From Hydractinia symbiolongicarpus (taxonomy: Eukaryota; Cnidaria; Hydrozoa; Anthoathecata; Hydractiniidae): a stretch of DNA of 64,000 nucleotides. A model generated the notes under the pieces. It had not been told where the DNA came from. It ran no database searches and worked only from the letters and a program-made list of their open reading frames with translations. Where the stretch lies: NCBI RefSeq assembly GCF_029227915.1, contig NC_079884.1, positions 17,546,001 to 17,610,000 of the forward strand. The letters run 5' to 3'. This document shows positions 27,278 to 38,500 of this stretch, in pieces (the first letter of the stretch is position 1; each line of letters starts with the position of its first letter). The position numbers were made by a program, and so were the translations under genes.

Positions 27278-30200
27278 TTATTTACCGCTAAACGATAATG
27301 ACCCCTGGCGAGCGCTGTGATCTGGTCCGCTTGCACTATCCGTTTGTCATCTAGCCTATTGAATGCCAACTTATTCACTTCCTGCGTGTAGATTTGATGC
27401 CCCTTATTCTGGATACAGACCCAGGCTTTGTATATGTCAACACCATCCTTTAGGCAGCGCTGGTAGTCTTCAAAGGTGATGGATTTCTTTGTGACACACT
27501 TTTTTACATACACCTTTAGCTTTGGGATCACCACCCTCTTTAGTTAAGGCTTTGTATGCATAAGCTTTCGGTCTCAAGGTGATGAATTCCGTCATGATCT
27601 TACCGCTTAGCTCATCCTTCAACAAGCCCACGACTTTTTTGTTTTTGCCAATGGGGGGAGGGAGAGGTCTGCTGTCATCTTTGCTATAGGCAATCGTGTC
27701 AAAACGTGTCTCTACATCTTCGGCAATATCGCGGTAAAGATCCTCTGTTCTAATGTGATAGCTGAAGGAATCGGTATCCATATAGCAAATCCGCAGCTTG
27801 CTACCATAATTGGGCTGCATATAGTCGTAGTGGAACTCGTACATGATGGTCTTTGACTGATCTAAAATAGCTTGACCAACATACACGGGCTTGTTCATCT
27901 TAATTCCCATTCTTCCCATTTCAACACCCATGTGGTTCTCACTGAAGTAGTTCCCGCCCCTAAAGTTTGGTTGCATGACGAGCTTCGTATAGGCAGCTTC
28001 ATTCGTGACTAGCTTTATGTTCCGATGATTGCGTATATTTTCTATTGCCTTTCCAAAGACCGATAAAATCATAGTCTTGTAGAAGTCCGTCTGGATCTCG
28101 TTTTTGGAGGCCTTTCTAAGCCTTGTGTTATGATCTATATAGTCCCTCAGCCAGGGCTTTTGATTAAACTTGTGCACTTTCTTGAGCCCGAGCCCGTGTT
28201 TCAGGGCTTGATGAAGAGCCCCGATATGTACCACGTATTTCCGCTTATGTTCAAGATTTGGTATCAGTTTCTCGACCCTGTGAACCACCTTGCGCTCCGG
28301 CAGTAAAGGCAGCTCGTTGTGCTTGTCGTGTAGGATCTTTGGGTAATCGGTGTCAATCTCTAACAAATATCCATGCTTGTTGTCAGCGACCAATTTCTCA
28401 ATCTTCTTCTCTGTAAAGGTTTCAACGTTCAATAGCCATTTGAACCCATGCGTGGGTAGGTCTTGACGCATGGCCCAACCATAGAGGTTGTTGGCGTCAA
28501 GGTACTGTAAGTATGACGACTCAATCTCCGGGACATATTGATCCCCCATATACTTGTTATTTGCTATTGCGTAGCGGTGCACTGCTTGAGTTATACCACC
28601 TTGAATACCTTTTTCAAACATCAGTAGCATATCAGGATCCGTTAGAAGCTCCAGCTTGATCTTGGTGTATTTCAACGCTGCTTTCCATGCCAGGCCTGGT
28701 GCGCTGTAGAAATGGGCAGGATCGAGCTTGTATTGATCCAGGTACACGTTTCGAAAGCTGTGGAAGATGTCAGTCAATATCAGGACATGCGCGACGAGGT
28801 ATATATCATGGTAGTCACCCTTGTTGACCTCAGCACCTTTTGGATTGATGACATTCCAGACTTTTTGAGCGTGTTCGTAGTCTTCATCGCTAATCACCTT
28901 CATCTTCAACTTGCTATAGAAGGCCTTTTTGGGAGGTAACTCCGTCTCCTTGAATCGTTGCCAGCTATTCATGTATTTGTAGGGCTAGACACCTTTTCTG
29001 CGCATGAGTTTAAAGGTGTCATCAGTGAAATACCAACGGAGATTTTTGCACTGTTCATCATCGAGGTTGCTTGCCAATTACTCCAAGCTTGATGACATGA
29101 ATTGACAGCTGCCTATGAATCTGATTTCGATTTTCTTGTACGTTTTATCATTATCGTTCCCCATGCCTGCAATGGGTACGGTGATTTTTACATTGAAGGA
29201 GATATACTTTTCAGCGATGCAACCAATGTCCTGGGTATCATACTTCTCCCCCAATTCGGGAATGAACAAGTGGGCGTCGTACCCTGAAAGATTGTGGAAG
29301 ATCACTGGCACGTGGCTGGGTATCTTGTAGTTGAAATTGCATGTGTTGTGCGCGGCACCTCTGTATAGACCCGTGTAGTGACAGTGGTCTAGAACCTTGT
29401 GGTTCTTCCGGTCATCGTCAAACGGTTTCATGCGGATGTGACATGTCTTTGCCGCTTCATGTTCTCTTTGTAGCACCTCCATTAGGGGCAGCATGTCATG
29501 CTGTGGGAAGGTAGCGTAGAGCCGCTTAACTTCATACTCCAGGTGCTGAACGAACATCTTCACACAGTTCTTGCCACGATATCTATACAAGGGATCTGGT
29601 ACATCCCCATAGGCGAAGGTACTTTACGTACACCACCCACACGGTACGTGCTTATTCAGCTTTTTTGTCTTGGTCTCCCTCGCATTATCTTTCCTTGGGA
29701 TCAACAGGCTCTCGAAATCTGCATAGATGGCGAAGGGTACTTTGAATTGTTGCTGACCATCCTTGCAGTATAGCTACTTTCCCTTTTTGCTTGGCATCGT
29801 GATCTTAACCGCTTCGTTGTCTTTGCAGTAGGCATAATGCTTGTCTCGCGATTCGATTGTTGGAAAGGCCTGGAGACAGTTTATACAGAAGTGCATTTTT
29901 GACGTATTTTTCGATGTCCCAATACCCAATAGCCGTGAGAGATTTTTGACGGCTATATAGTGTGTCCTCTTATCATCCGTGAGGAGTAGCAGATTAACCT
30001 GTTTATCGCGTTCGTTGTGTGTCGATCGGAGCAGGATATTGATCTTCTTCCCCGTCACGTACAAGACGTTCACCGCGATGTCTGGGTTGTTCTTCTCTGT
30101 GATATCCTTGATGCTTGTAGGAAACTTGATGTCCTGCCAGTTATACTCCTCCGCAAATGGTCGAAGCTTGCTTATACGTTCTGGATTATATTTTATTTCC

Positions 30201-30786
30201 TCATGATGTAGCGCTGCTATGATGCTCCACTTGAAACACTCTTCATCGTTGTTCTGTGGATTAATTATGTCCTTCATAGTGGCTATCCACTTGGGTGCTT
30301 CGATATACGGGGAACCCCTCGTCAGCTTGAGCTTGTGGAAGTCCACGTCGATATGTAGGATGCAACCAATCGTGAAGCCACTTTTGGGCAGCGCTGGGTT
30401 CTCCACATGCGTTTTGACTTGAGCAAACATCGTATCTAGCACCTCGTCCACGACGGTACCCTGAAAGACCGGTGTGATGTTGCTATGGAAAACCTTATCA
30501 ACTTCGATAAACTCGTTAGTACCCTCCTCTGGCTTCTTCCATAAAATTCAGAGGGAGCACTGCACCTTAGCAGACCCCATGTCTTTAACCTGGTTCTCAA
30601 CCAGGGTTTTCACATGTGATCGCACCATCCCCAGGTACCCATCAATATCCGTACCGTCTGTGCCAGGGATGCGGAAGCTTCGGAAGGTTTTATGGTGAGC
30701 ATGTTTATGTTCATGGGGCGTGAAGTCTTGCTCCGATTGCTCCTTACCTTCAGTATGATCCTCCTATGCCTCTTCTTCAACTTCAT
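27274..30786 (-). pseudogene. PolB: E2 protein-primed DNA polymerase B, main part
   Basis: It holds a zinc-like CxxC...H...C segment (FCINCLQAF), exonuclease I motif IYADFESLL near 29720, exonuclease II block HNLSGYDAHLF near 29300, palm motif A DANNLYGWAM near 28490, motif B region SVFGKAIENIRNH near 28050 and motif C YMDTDS near 27785. Breaks include TAG at 28985-28987, TAA near 29078, TAG near 29774, others further 5', and a frameshift near 27500. Motif B has lost a usually conserved asparagine (TMILSVFGK). A LINE at 30787 splits off the N-terminus. The 5-bp duplication TTCAT flanks that LINE. Copies the element's linear DNA. Confidence 0.85.
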
Positions 30787-33590
30787 TGCTCATACAACCA
30801 CCACAAAAATGCTATATCTGAACATCTAAAAAATATTGGTAACGGTCTTGATGTTTTGTCCGTAAATTATGACAACATATTACTATTAGGAGATTTTAAT
30901 GCGGAAATTAACGAAAATAGCATGACAGAATTTGCTGAACTCTACAACCTTAAGTGCCTCGTGAAGGGCCCCACATGCTTTAAAAACCCTGATAACCCAT
31001 CGTGTATTGATCTTTTTCTCACAAATCGATATAACTATTTTCAAAACACCAGCACATTGGAAACAGGTCTCTCCGATTTCCATAAAATGGCAATCACTGT
31101 AATGAAAATATATTTTCAAAAACAAAAATCTCATATCATCAAATATAGGAATTACAAAAACTTTTTAAATGAACGTTTTTGTTATGAGCTAACATGTCGA
31201 CTTCAAAATATAGAAAAATCGAAAAAAAAGATAGATGATGAGTTAGAAAATTTCATGAATGTGCAAAATCAGTCCTTAACAAAATTGCGCCATTAAAAAA
31301 AAATACGTAATAGCAAACCAATCACCGTTCATAAATAGGACCCTGCATAAGCCTGTTATGAAAAGAAGTAGGCTTAGAAATAAATACTTAAAAAATAGAA
31401 CAGAAGAAAATAGATTAGCTTTTAATCAACAAAGAAATATTTGTGTCACACTATTTCGAAAAGAAAAATATGATTATTACAACAATCTAAATGTTAAAAA
31501 AATTACCGATAATAAGACATTTTGGAAAACTATAAAACCTTTCTTGTCTGATAAAGGACCATCGACCCAAATTATAACACTGATAGAAAAAGAAGAAATC
31601 ATATCGGATGATAAAAAGGTTGCAAACATTTTCAACACTTTCTTCACGAATATTGTAAAAAATCTTACAATATCTGACACAATCCTTGTAATTTGCTCAA
31701 ACGTAGATGACCCTGTTTTGAAGGCTATTAAACGATATGAAAACCATCCAAGTATACTGAATATAAAAAAACATTGGTGATTACAATCCTGGTTTTTCCT
31801 TCAATCATGTAGAAAAAGCTGAAATCAGGAGAGAGATACGAAATTTGAATATTCATAAGGCATGCCAAGAGACTGATATACCAACAAAAATAATTAAAGA
31901 AAACGAAGATCAGTATTTAGAAATTTTACATTTCTCTGTTAACTCTGCAATTGATCTGTGTAAATACCCAGAATTTTTGAAAAGGGCAGATGTGACACCA
32001 CTTTTTAAAGAAAAAGACAGATCTGACAAATCAAACTACAGACCTATAAGCATTCTTAGTAACCTTTCAAAAATCTTTGAGAGATGTCTGTATCGTCAGA
32101 TTGAAGATTATTTTAACCGATACTTAAGTAGGTTTCAGTGTGGATTTAGAAAAGGCTACAGTGCTCAGCACTGTGTCACTGTTATGCTTGAAAAATGGAA
32201 AAAAGGCTGTTGATGAAGGTAAAGCATGTGGAGCCCTTCTGACTGATTTATCTAAAGCATTTGACTGTCTCCTATATGATTTACTGATCGCAAAACTTCA
32301 TGCATGTGGATTTGACATGTATTCCCTACGCCTAATTATAAGTTATGTGAGTGGAAGATTTCAAAGAGTAAAGATAAAAAATTCGTATAGCTCATGGCTT
32401 GAAATATTGTTTGGCGTTCCGCAAGGATCTATTCTAGGCCCGTTACTTTTTAACATATTTATCTGCAATCTTTTCTCAGTTGAATTTGATTTTAATGACA
32501 TTGAATTTGCGAGCTATGCAGACGACACAACACCATATGTTATCGGTAATGACTCAAAGGAAGTCGTTACTAAACTTCAAAACATGTCTGAAAATGTGTT
32601 TACATGGTTTGACAATAATGCAATGAAAGCAAATGATGACAAGTGTCATTTGCTTTTAAGCGATAATGAAATATTAAGTACACAGATAGGCAACTCAGTA
32701 ATAAAAGGCAGCACTCATAGACGCCTACTTGGAGTCATTATCGATAACAAACTTAAATTTGATCTGCATGTGTCTAAACTCTGTGCAAAAGCGAGTCAGA
32801 AACTAAATGCGCTTACAAGGATGACATCTTTTATGAACTTTAATAAGAAGAAACTATTAATGAATTCCTTTGTAATTTCGCATATCAATTACTGCCCTCT
32901 AGTTTGGATGTTTCACAACAGAGCTCTAAACAATCGTATTAATCGAATACATGAAAAAGCACTGTGGATAGTCTATAGCGACAGTTCTTCTTCCTTCGCA
33001 GACCTCCTTCATAAGGACAGCTCTGTTACGGTACACCAACGAAACCTACAATCTCTTGCAACTGAGATGTACAAAATAAAAAACGACATGGCTCCAGAAA
33101 TAATGCAAGATATTTTTCCTGTTTATAATCCAAAATACAATCTAAGAAATAATCGAGAATTTACTGGCCGTAATGCTAAATCAGTTTACTATGGTACAGA
33201 AACTTTATCCTTTATCGGTTACAAAATCTGGCAACAAATTCCGGTAAGAATCAAAGAAATGTCATCCTAGCAATCCTTTAAATCCCAAATTAAAAAGTGG
33301 GTACCAAACTGCTCCTGCAGACTATGTAAAAAATACATCCCACAAATTGGTTTTATATGACTCGCGGATGTACTCTCGCTAATTTCATATTTGCTTATAC
33401 ACTCACTTAATTTATACAACCACAAATGTTAAAAAATTGTATATATCTAAAAATATTTTATGCCTTATATTTATACTGTATATTTTAAAATCTTTCTTTT
33501 CAAGTTGACATTAACTAGCTTTTATTAGCTATATATGTATTTATACTTAGTCAACTATAAATAAATGAATAATAATAATAATAATAATAA
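30787..33590 (+). mobile_element. 5'-truncated LINE inside the E2 polymerase gene
   Basis: A 2.8-kb non-LTR retrotransposon with target duplication TTCAT (30782-30786 and 33591-33595) and an (AAT)n tail at 33567-33590. It begins inside the endonuclease domain, so it is a typical incomplete reverse transcript. Probably of the CR1/Jockey group from the look of its reverse transcriptase. 33271-33566 is AT-rich 3' untranslated sequence. Confidence 0.9.
30793..33270 (+). pseudogene. LINE endonuclease/reverse transcriptase, broken
   Basis: The endonuclease C-terminal half shows LLLGDFNAEI and LSDFHKMAI. After a break near 31300 (poly-A), reverse transcriptase follows in three frame segments: YRPISILSNLSKIFERCLY, LTDLSKAFDCL, GVPQGSILGPLLF and FASYADDTTPYV (catalytic YADD intact), ending near 33270 with further C-terminal codons including a CxxC-like pair. 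Frameshifts near 31300, 31775 and 32200. Reading 32140-33270 is open for 376 codons. Confidence 0.85.
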
Positions 33591-33595
33591 TTCAT

Positions 33596-33846
33596 CAATC
33601 AAGGTCTTCTTGGCTCCATCATAAAGGGCAAGGATGCGATTTTTGCCGATGTATATATGTCTTGCACCGGCTTTCTAATACTCTCTGGTACATAGTTCAC
33701 AAGCCGGTCAAACCACTCCCGCAGCTTACTCTTGACTACTGGACATGTCCTCGCCATCTCTTGGCGTTCAAAATCATTCATGGCTTCGGTTCAATCTTAT
33801 CTCTTAATTGGACGCGTTTTTACCATCTCTTGACGCTCGAATATAT
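33596..33846 (-). pseudogene. E2 polymerase N-terminal segment beyond the LINE
   Basis: It reads FERQEMARTCPVVKSKLREW and VNYVPESIRKP on the minus strand, which joins in sense across the LINE to the acidic linker at 30786. A near-duplicate FERQEM motif occurs just upstream at about 33840, so a small internal duplication with stops is present. Confidence 0.55.
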
Positions 33847-34008
33847 CTAGAGCGCGTCTGGTGCGAATGCTTCAGTTCTCGAAGTAGGAGCAGGTTGGGG
33901 AGGCGCCTCTAATAAAGTAACAAAATCGACTTTTCGTAGCTGGTAATATCCCCTGAGTCCGTGGGCCTTTGCCTCATCGCGTAGTTGTTTCACGGTATGT
34001 GTATTCAT
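33847..34008 (-). pseudogene. E2 SAP-like N-terminal domain
   Basis: A 53-residue frame from ATG 34006-34008 (TAAATG context, ATACATAATAAATG) reading VKQLRDEAKAHGLRGYYQL, a SAP/Rho-N type DNA-binding fold, then a Pro-rich linker to TAG at 33847-33849. It is probably the original N-terminus of the polymerase ORF, or a separate small DNA-binding protein; the downstream FERQEM segment follows in broken frames. In E1 this position is taken by the MSWFRN N-terminus. Confidence 0.55.
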
Positions 34009-34026
34009 TTATTATGTATATTTTTA

Positions 34027-34230
34027 GAATTCAACTATCATTTTTCTGGTGCGGTCCTTGAGTATGGGTCTTTCCCTTACTCAATTCATTTTTGTTGATG
34101 CCAGCAATATTCCCGTTGGTTTAGTGTTTATCAGATTTGTGGGATTCCGGGTGATTTCTGATTTCGGGAATATCCCTATATTGTGCAATGAAGCGTGACA
34201 TCATTTCTGGAGTAGTTGCTCATTTGATGT
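34027..34230. repeat. E2 right inverted terminal repeat
   Basis: Inverted match of 13806-14055, ending GAGTAGTTGCTCATTTGATGT. It lacks the GCATGCGCA segment of the left arm. Confidence 0.85.
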
Positions 34231-35451
34231 ATGATGTGCGTGCGCGAATGCACCAGAACATACATTTTACTATCTCTACATGAACCGATGCATATATCAA
34301 TAGATTTTGTTTTTGCAGATTTAGTAGTTTGTTTAGCAGATTTTATAGATTATGCCTTTAAATTTTTTAACCTATAAATTTGATTTAAAAATATTAAAGC
34401 TGCAGGTCTACTATTATGGTAACCGTTGGCCTGATTTTTTTTATATTTTTATGTTGTATCATATGCGTTTGCCTGAACAAAGTGTTATTTTGTCCTAAAA
34501 TCTTATTTTTTGATGGGATTTTTTAATTAAATATAAAATTTTATTTTAAATGGTTAACAGACTGCATTTTAAACATTTCGAATGTATCAATTGTGCATAC
34601 AAAACAGTATAAATATAATCTAATTTATAGTGAGGTAAAATGTAGCAAGAAATTCAGCCATATTTCACTGTATATATACTGTGCAAAATAATTCTTTAAA
34701 AAACTTAACTGGAATATTTTGCTATTCTTTCAATTAGTTATAGATTGTTTTCTGCTCTTGAAAAAATCCACTAGAAACAAAATCGAATGTGCATGTAACT
34801 TGCAGATTTAAACGTAGCATAGAAGCTTGCGGAGGTAGGATGTGCACATGTGATCGGATAAAACGCACTGCGTATCCTTTCATTGTGCACTTCGCGTATT
34901 GGTTCAACCTCGACCCCAGGGTTTATAAAAAGAGAACCAGCCCTGGGGTCAAGGTTGGTGTTGGGGCTAATCATCGCTTTGAAAAATAAGGGGTGCATTT
35001 GTAACAGCTTTGAAAGAACAACTATCGTATCATGGTAAGGCCGTCATCAAAAATATGTTGTGTTCGCGTCCTCCGACCGACTCCCTTTCGGTAATAAAAA
35101 CCCGAGTCGGTAAGTCGGAAAAAGACCGGGAAAAATTTCGCGAGATATTTTTTAAAAATAAATTGTTTTTCGCCAAACTAATTTATGCAAAATTGGCAAA
35201 AATTCGCGAAAATTAATTCCTTTAGGGCACTCCTGTGGCTACTGACAGTTTTATAGGGCGGCGAAAAATGGTCTAGCGCTATGCTGTCTTGGACCTGGGA
35301 ACGAATTTGCTTGCTCCGATCTGAAAATTCCGGGAAAAAATACGCCCGACCGCCCGACCGACTCATTCTCGCAGGGTCTTCAGGACGCGAACACAACATA
35401 TTTTTGATGGTGGTCTAACAAGGGCGGCAAGTAGTTGCAACTATATACTAG
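34231..35451 (+). mobile_element. Repeat X copy A, right part
   Basis: It resumes the similarity to copy B (from about 34270, matching 55005-55840). It contains a strong hairpin at about 34904-34956 (arms with GACCCCAGGG and CCCTGGGGTC). About 40 bp just after 34230 match neither copy B nor E2. It ends ACTATATACTAG, 65 bp before the PPIL1 start codon. Confidence 0.75.
35038..35415. mobile_element. 378-bp MITE in repeat X
   Basis: Inverted ends match over about 30 bp (both arms hold CATCAAAAATATGTTGTGTT). It is absent from copy B, where CATGGTAAACAAGGG is continuous. TA at both edges suits a Tc1/mariner-type insertion. Confidence 0.8.
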
Positions 35452-35516
35452 TATTGTGAAATTGTGATAAATATCAGACTTGATAGTTAACGATTCGACG
35501 AGATTCGAGATTCAAA

Positions 35517-38500
35517 ATGGCGGTTCCACCTGATGATTGGCGTCCACAGTATGTTACCCTCGAAACATCTATGGTTAGAGCATATTTACCACTACCAATT
35601 TTTTTGGCTACATTTCCAACAGCTGTACAATTTTTACTTCTTATCGCTATATTTTTTCTTCCCCAAAAGAGCAGTATATGTCAGTGTTTTCTTTAGACTG
35701 TCCCAGATGTAATTTTATGCATGCCTTACCTACGTTAAGAGCTCTGTAGGAATAATTTAGAACCCAACGACAGAGAGAATTATGTAAAGCTGTACATGGG
35801 GAAGATGAAACATTCCAGATTCTCATTCCCAAGCTTTTACTGTCGTTTAGCACATATGACATCCTAAAGTTAGGATGAAAGAGGAATTATTCCATCTGAA
35901 AAAATGATGAAACATTCCAACGCCCATTACTCAAGATCTATGGTAGTTACGTCTTTGAAAATTTGTACCGGAATAGCGAAGTACTACGTCTTTTAGCTCA
36001 ATCCAAAATAAAGCTATGAAGAGCACCGTAGGAAGAGATATTCCAAGTGCAAATAAAAATAAGTCTCTCTGTAAATTACCATAGAGGTTGTTATTATTTA
36101 TTTCTGCTCTCCAAACTTTATGTATTAACCTTGTAATACATTTTATTGTAAGAAAAGGGTTACAGTGATTCTTGAAGACTTTGCGGAATAGAATATTCCA
36201 CAAAATTTTTGCACTGTTTGTTACATTAACAATACAAGCATCAATGCATGAGCAAGTGATTTCAGGTTCATTCCCATTTGTCATTGTTTTAAAGTAAAGT
36301 AAATGTTCGACGTAGACACCCATACATAAATCTAGCAGATAATGCATATATACGAGCATTTACGGAAGAAATATTCCAATATTTAAGAAAAATACAACAA
36401 TATATAAACCTAACCATTATTCATAGTGGGGGACACTATAATTACAACTGTTATATATATTAATCTTTAAACCATCATTATTGAACCTGCCTTTCAGCTA
36501 AACACTTTCAGAGCACTTATTGATGAAATATTCCATAAACAAGAATGCTGTGAAAATTTTTGAACAAAATGTTTGCAGAAAATTGTACATGCAATAACTC
36601 CAGTAAATTTCAGAAGTTTTAAGTTATTTTAAATGATTTGCAAACAAAATGCCATATATATCCATTTCATTGTTTTTAAAGTCCCAAAGTATGATATAAA
36701 CAAGGAGCCTTCTCGGAAGAATTATTTATTAAGAGTTTGCTCCTGATGAAGTTTTTTATACTTATGTAGACATTATCGATGATCTTTACTTAAATGTTCA
36801 GTATTTTAGGAGTTTGATTCAAAAAGCTAACTCTTACATGTAGATATTATTTCAGTGCAGACTGTTTTATCTCGGTACGCTCTTATATATAAATCCCAGA
36901 TTTATCTCTGAGATCATTAAGTTAAATCAGGAAATATCCAAGTAAACTCTGAATTTTTCTTTGAGAATCAATGACTCTTTAAACCAAATTGTTGTCTGTT
37001 TTTTGCTTACATGATTTTATTTTTTTCATTTCTGTTTTGCTCTTTGTTACAAGACTTACATTTTTTATATTAGTAGCTGCTTAGCTCTTTTGTTAACGAT
37101 GTTTTACAAGTTGTATGACTGAGTATGACTGTGCTTATCTTACGTTCATATTCTGTAAATGATTGTTATATCATCAAAAGCCATATTTTGGAATAATTCT
37201 TCATTTTGATGCTCCAAAATCAATTTCTCTATTCATTCTTATCAAACTAGAAGTTATTATGGTCTCATACAAGTCAAAAATTCATTTTAAAAAGGAGTAA
37301 ATCAAGTAATCAAGCTAGAAATATTTTGTGCTTTGACCCAAACTTCTGCAGGAATCTTTAATCCTAAGGTGCTCCTGGAATTGAATTTCAGAAATTAAGG
37401 CAAGATTATCATTAACACACAAACTTGTCCAAAACGAGCATCTAAAGATATCAGGGACAATGCACAAAAACAGTCATTTTGGAATACTGCTTCCTTAAGA
37501 GCTCCTAACATTGTGGTCACATATTTTAAAGGCAGAATGACAAGATGTCCGAAAATTTCTAGTCTGAGTGTCAAATTTTGACAAAATTATATCAAAATAT
37601 TTGTTTTTTCAAAATTTTGAAATTACATTTAGGGACAGTCTAAAAAAAACACTGACATATAGTATGTCAGGAAAAAAAGAACTTTATTGCTATATCGTCT
37701 TCATTATAATTTTATTTATATTCTGATTAGCTAGATAGCTAGCTATAATATATACTATTGCAAATTCCCCAATACCCATAGCCGGCTAAGTTAATAAATT
37801 TATCCTTTCTTAGTTTATAAAAAGGCTTCAATATGAAACTATTGTTATTGACATCAATAATTATAGACCTATTTCTATTCTTCCAGTTGCAATGAAAGTT
37901 TTTGAAAAGGTGATCGATTCACTACCAAATGACTTCTTTCTAACGGATAACAATATTTTGACCCAGAGCAATCTGGTTCTCATAAATTGTATATACTCAA
38001 CATCCACTGCTGTGACACAAGTTTCAGATTGTATATTAGAGGAACTGGGGAAAAATAAATATGTTGGGGCAGTACTAATAGATTTTAAAAAAGCGTTTGA
38101 TACTGTAGATCTTTGCTCAGGGATCATATGGTGTCCCACAAGGATCTGTCCTTGGCCCTTTACTTTTTCTTGTGTACATTAATGACCTGAAATCGGCCAT
38201 TACAACTTTCTTTTTTCATTTTTATGCCAATGAAACAATAATCATTTGCAGTTGTGACTCGACCCAAGAACTGAAATTTTCTTTAGAGCAGGATTTAAAA
38301 GATGTAAGTAACTGGCTCAAGTTAAATAAACTCAATATAAATATAGTAAGACAGAAGTTATATTTTTTGGTAATAAGTCCAGATTAAAATCTTGCAATGA
38401 TGTAGCTATTCGTTATGATGTGGCATTCCTTTGGTATCTAAAAGCAAAGTGGAGTATCTTGGTGTGGTTTTTGATAACAATTTGAGCTGGAAAAATCAGA

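Larger units (their letters stand above)
13806..34230. mobile_element. Polinton/Maverick element E2
   Basis: A 20.4-kb element, about 15.1 kb without its two later insertions. Inverted terminal repeats are 13806-14055 and 34027-34230. Gene order is repeat protein, Cys-rich protein, acidic-tailed protein, SAP-like protein (+); hydrophobic protein and penton candidate (-); 380-residue protein (+); small proteins (-); major capsid, zinc protein, hydrophobic protein, integrase (+); coiled coil, ATPase, membrane proteins, polymerase (-). This is the Polinton capsid-plus-replication set. A clear 6-bp target duplication is not visible, so the ends could be off by some tens of bases. No adenain-type protease was recognised. 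It is dead because of multiple breaks. Confidence 0.9.

Noticed and set aside
13806-34230. Adenain-type protease gene in E2
   Set aside because: No His-Asn/Asp-Gln-Cys catalytic set could be found in any frame I read.
35931-36359. Minus-strand 142-residue ORF with hydrophobic segments
   Set aside because: No recognisable domain; lies inside an inverted-ended repeat; AT-rich sequence yields such hydrophobic frames by chance.
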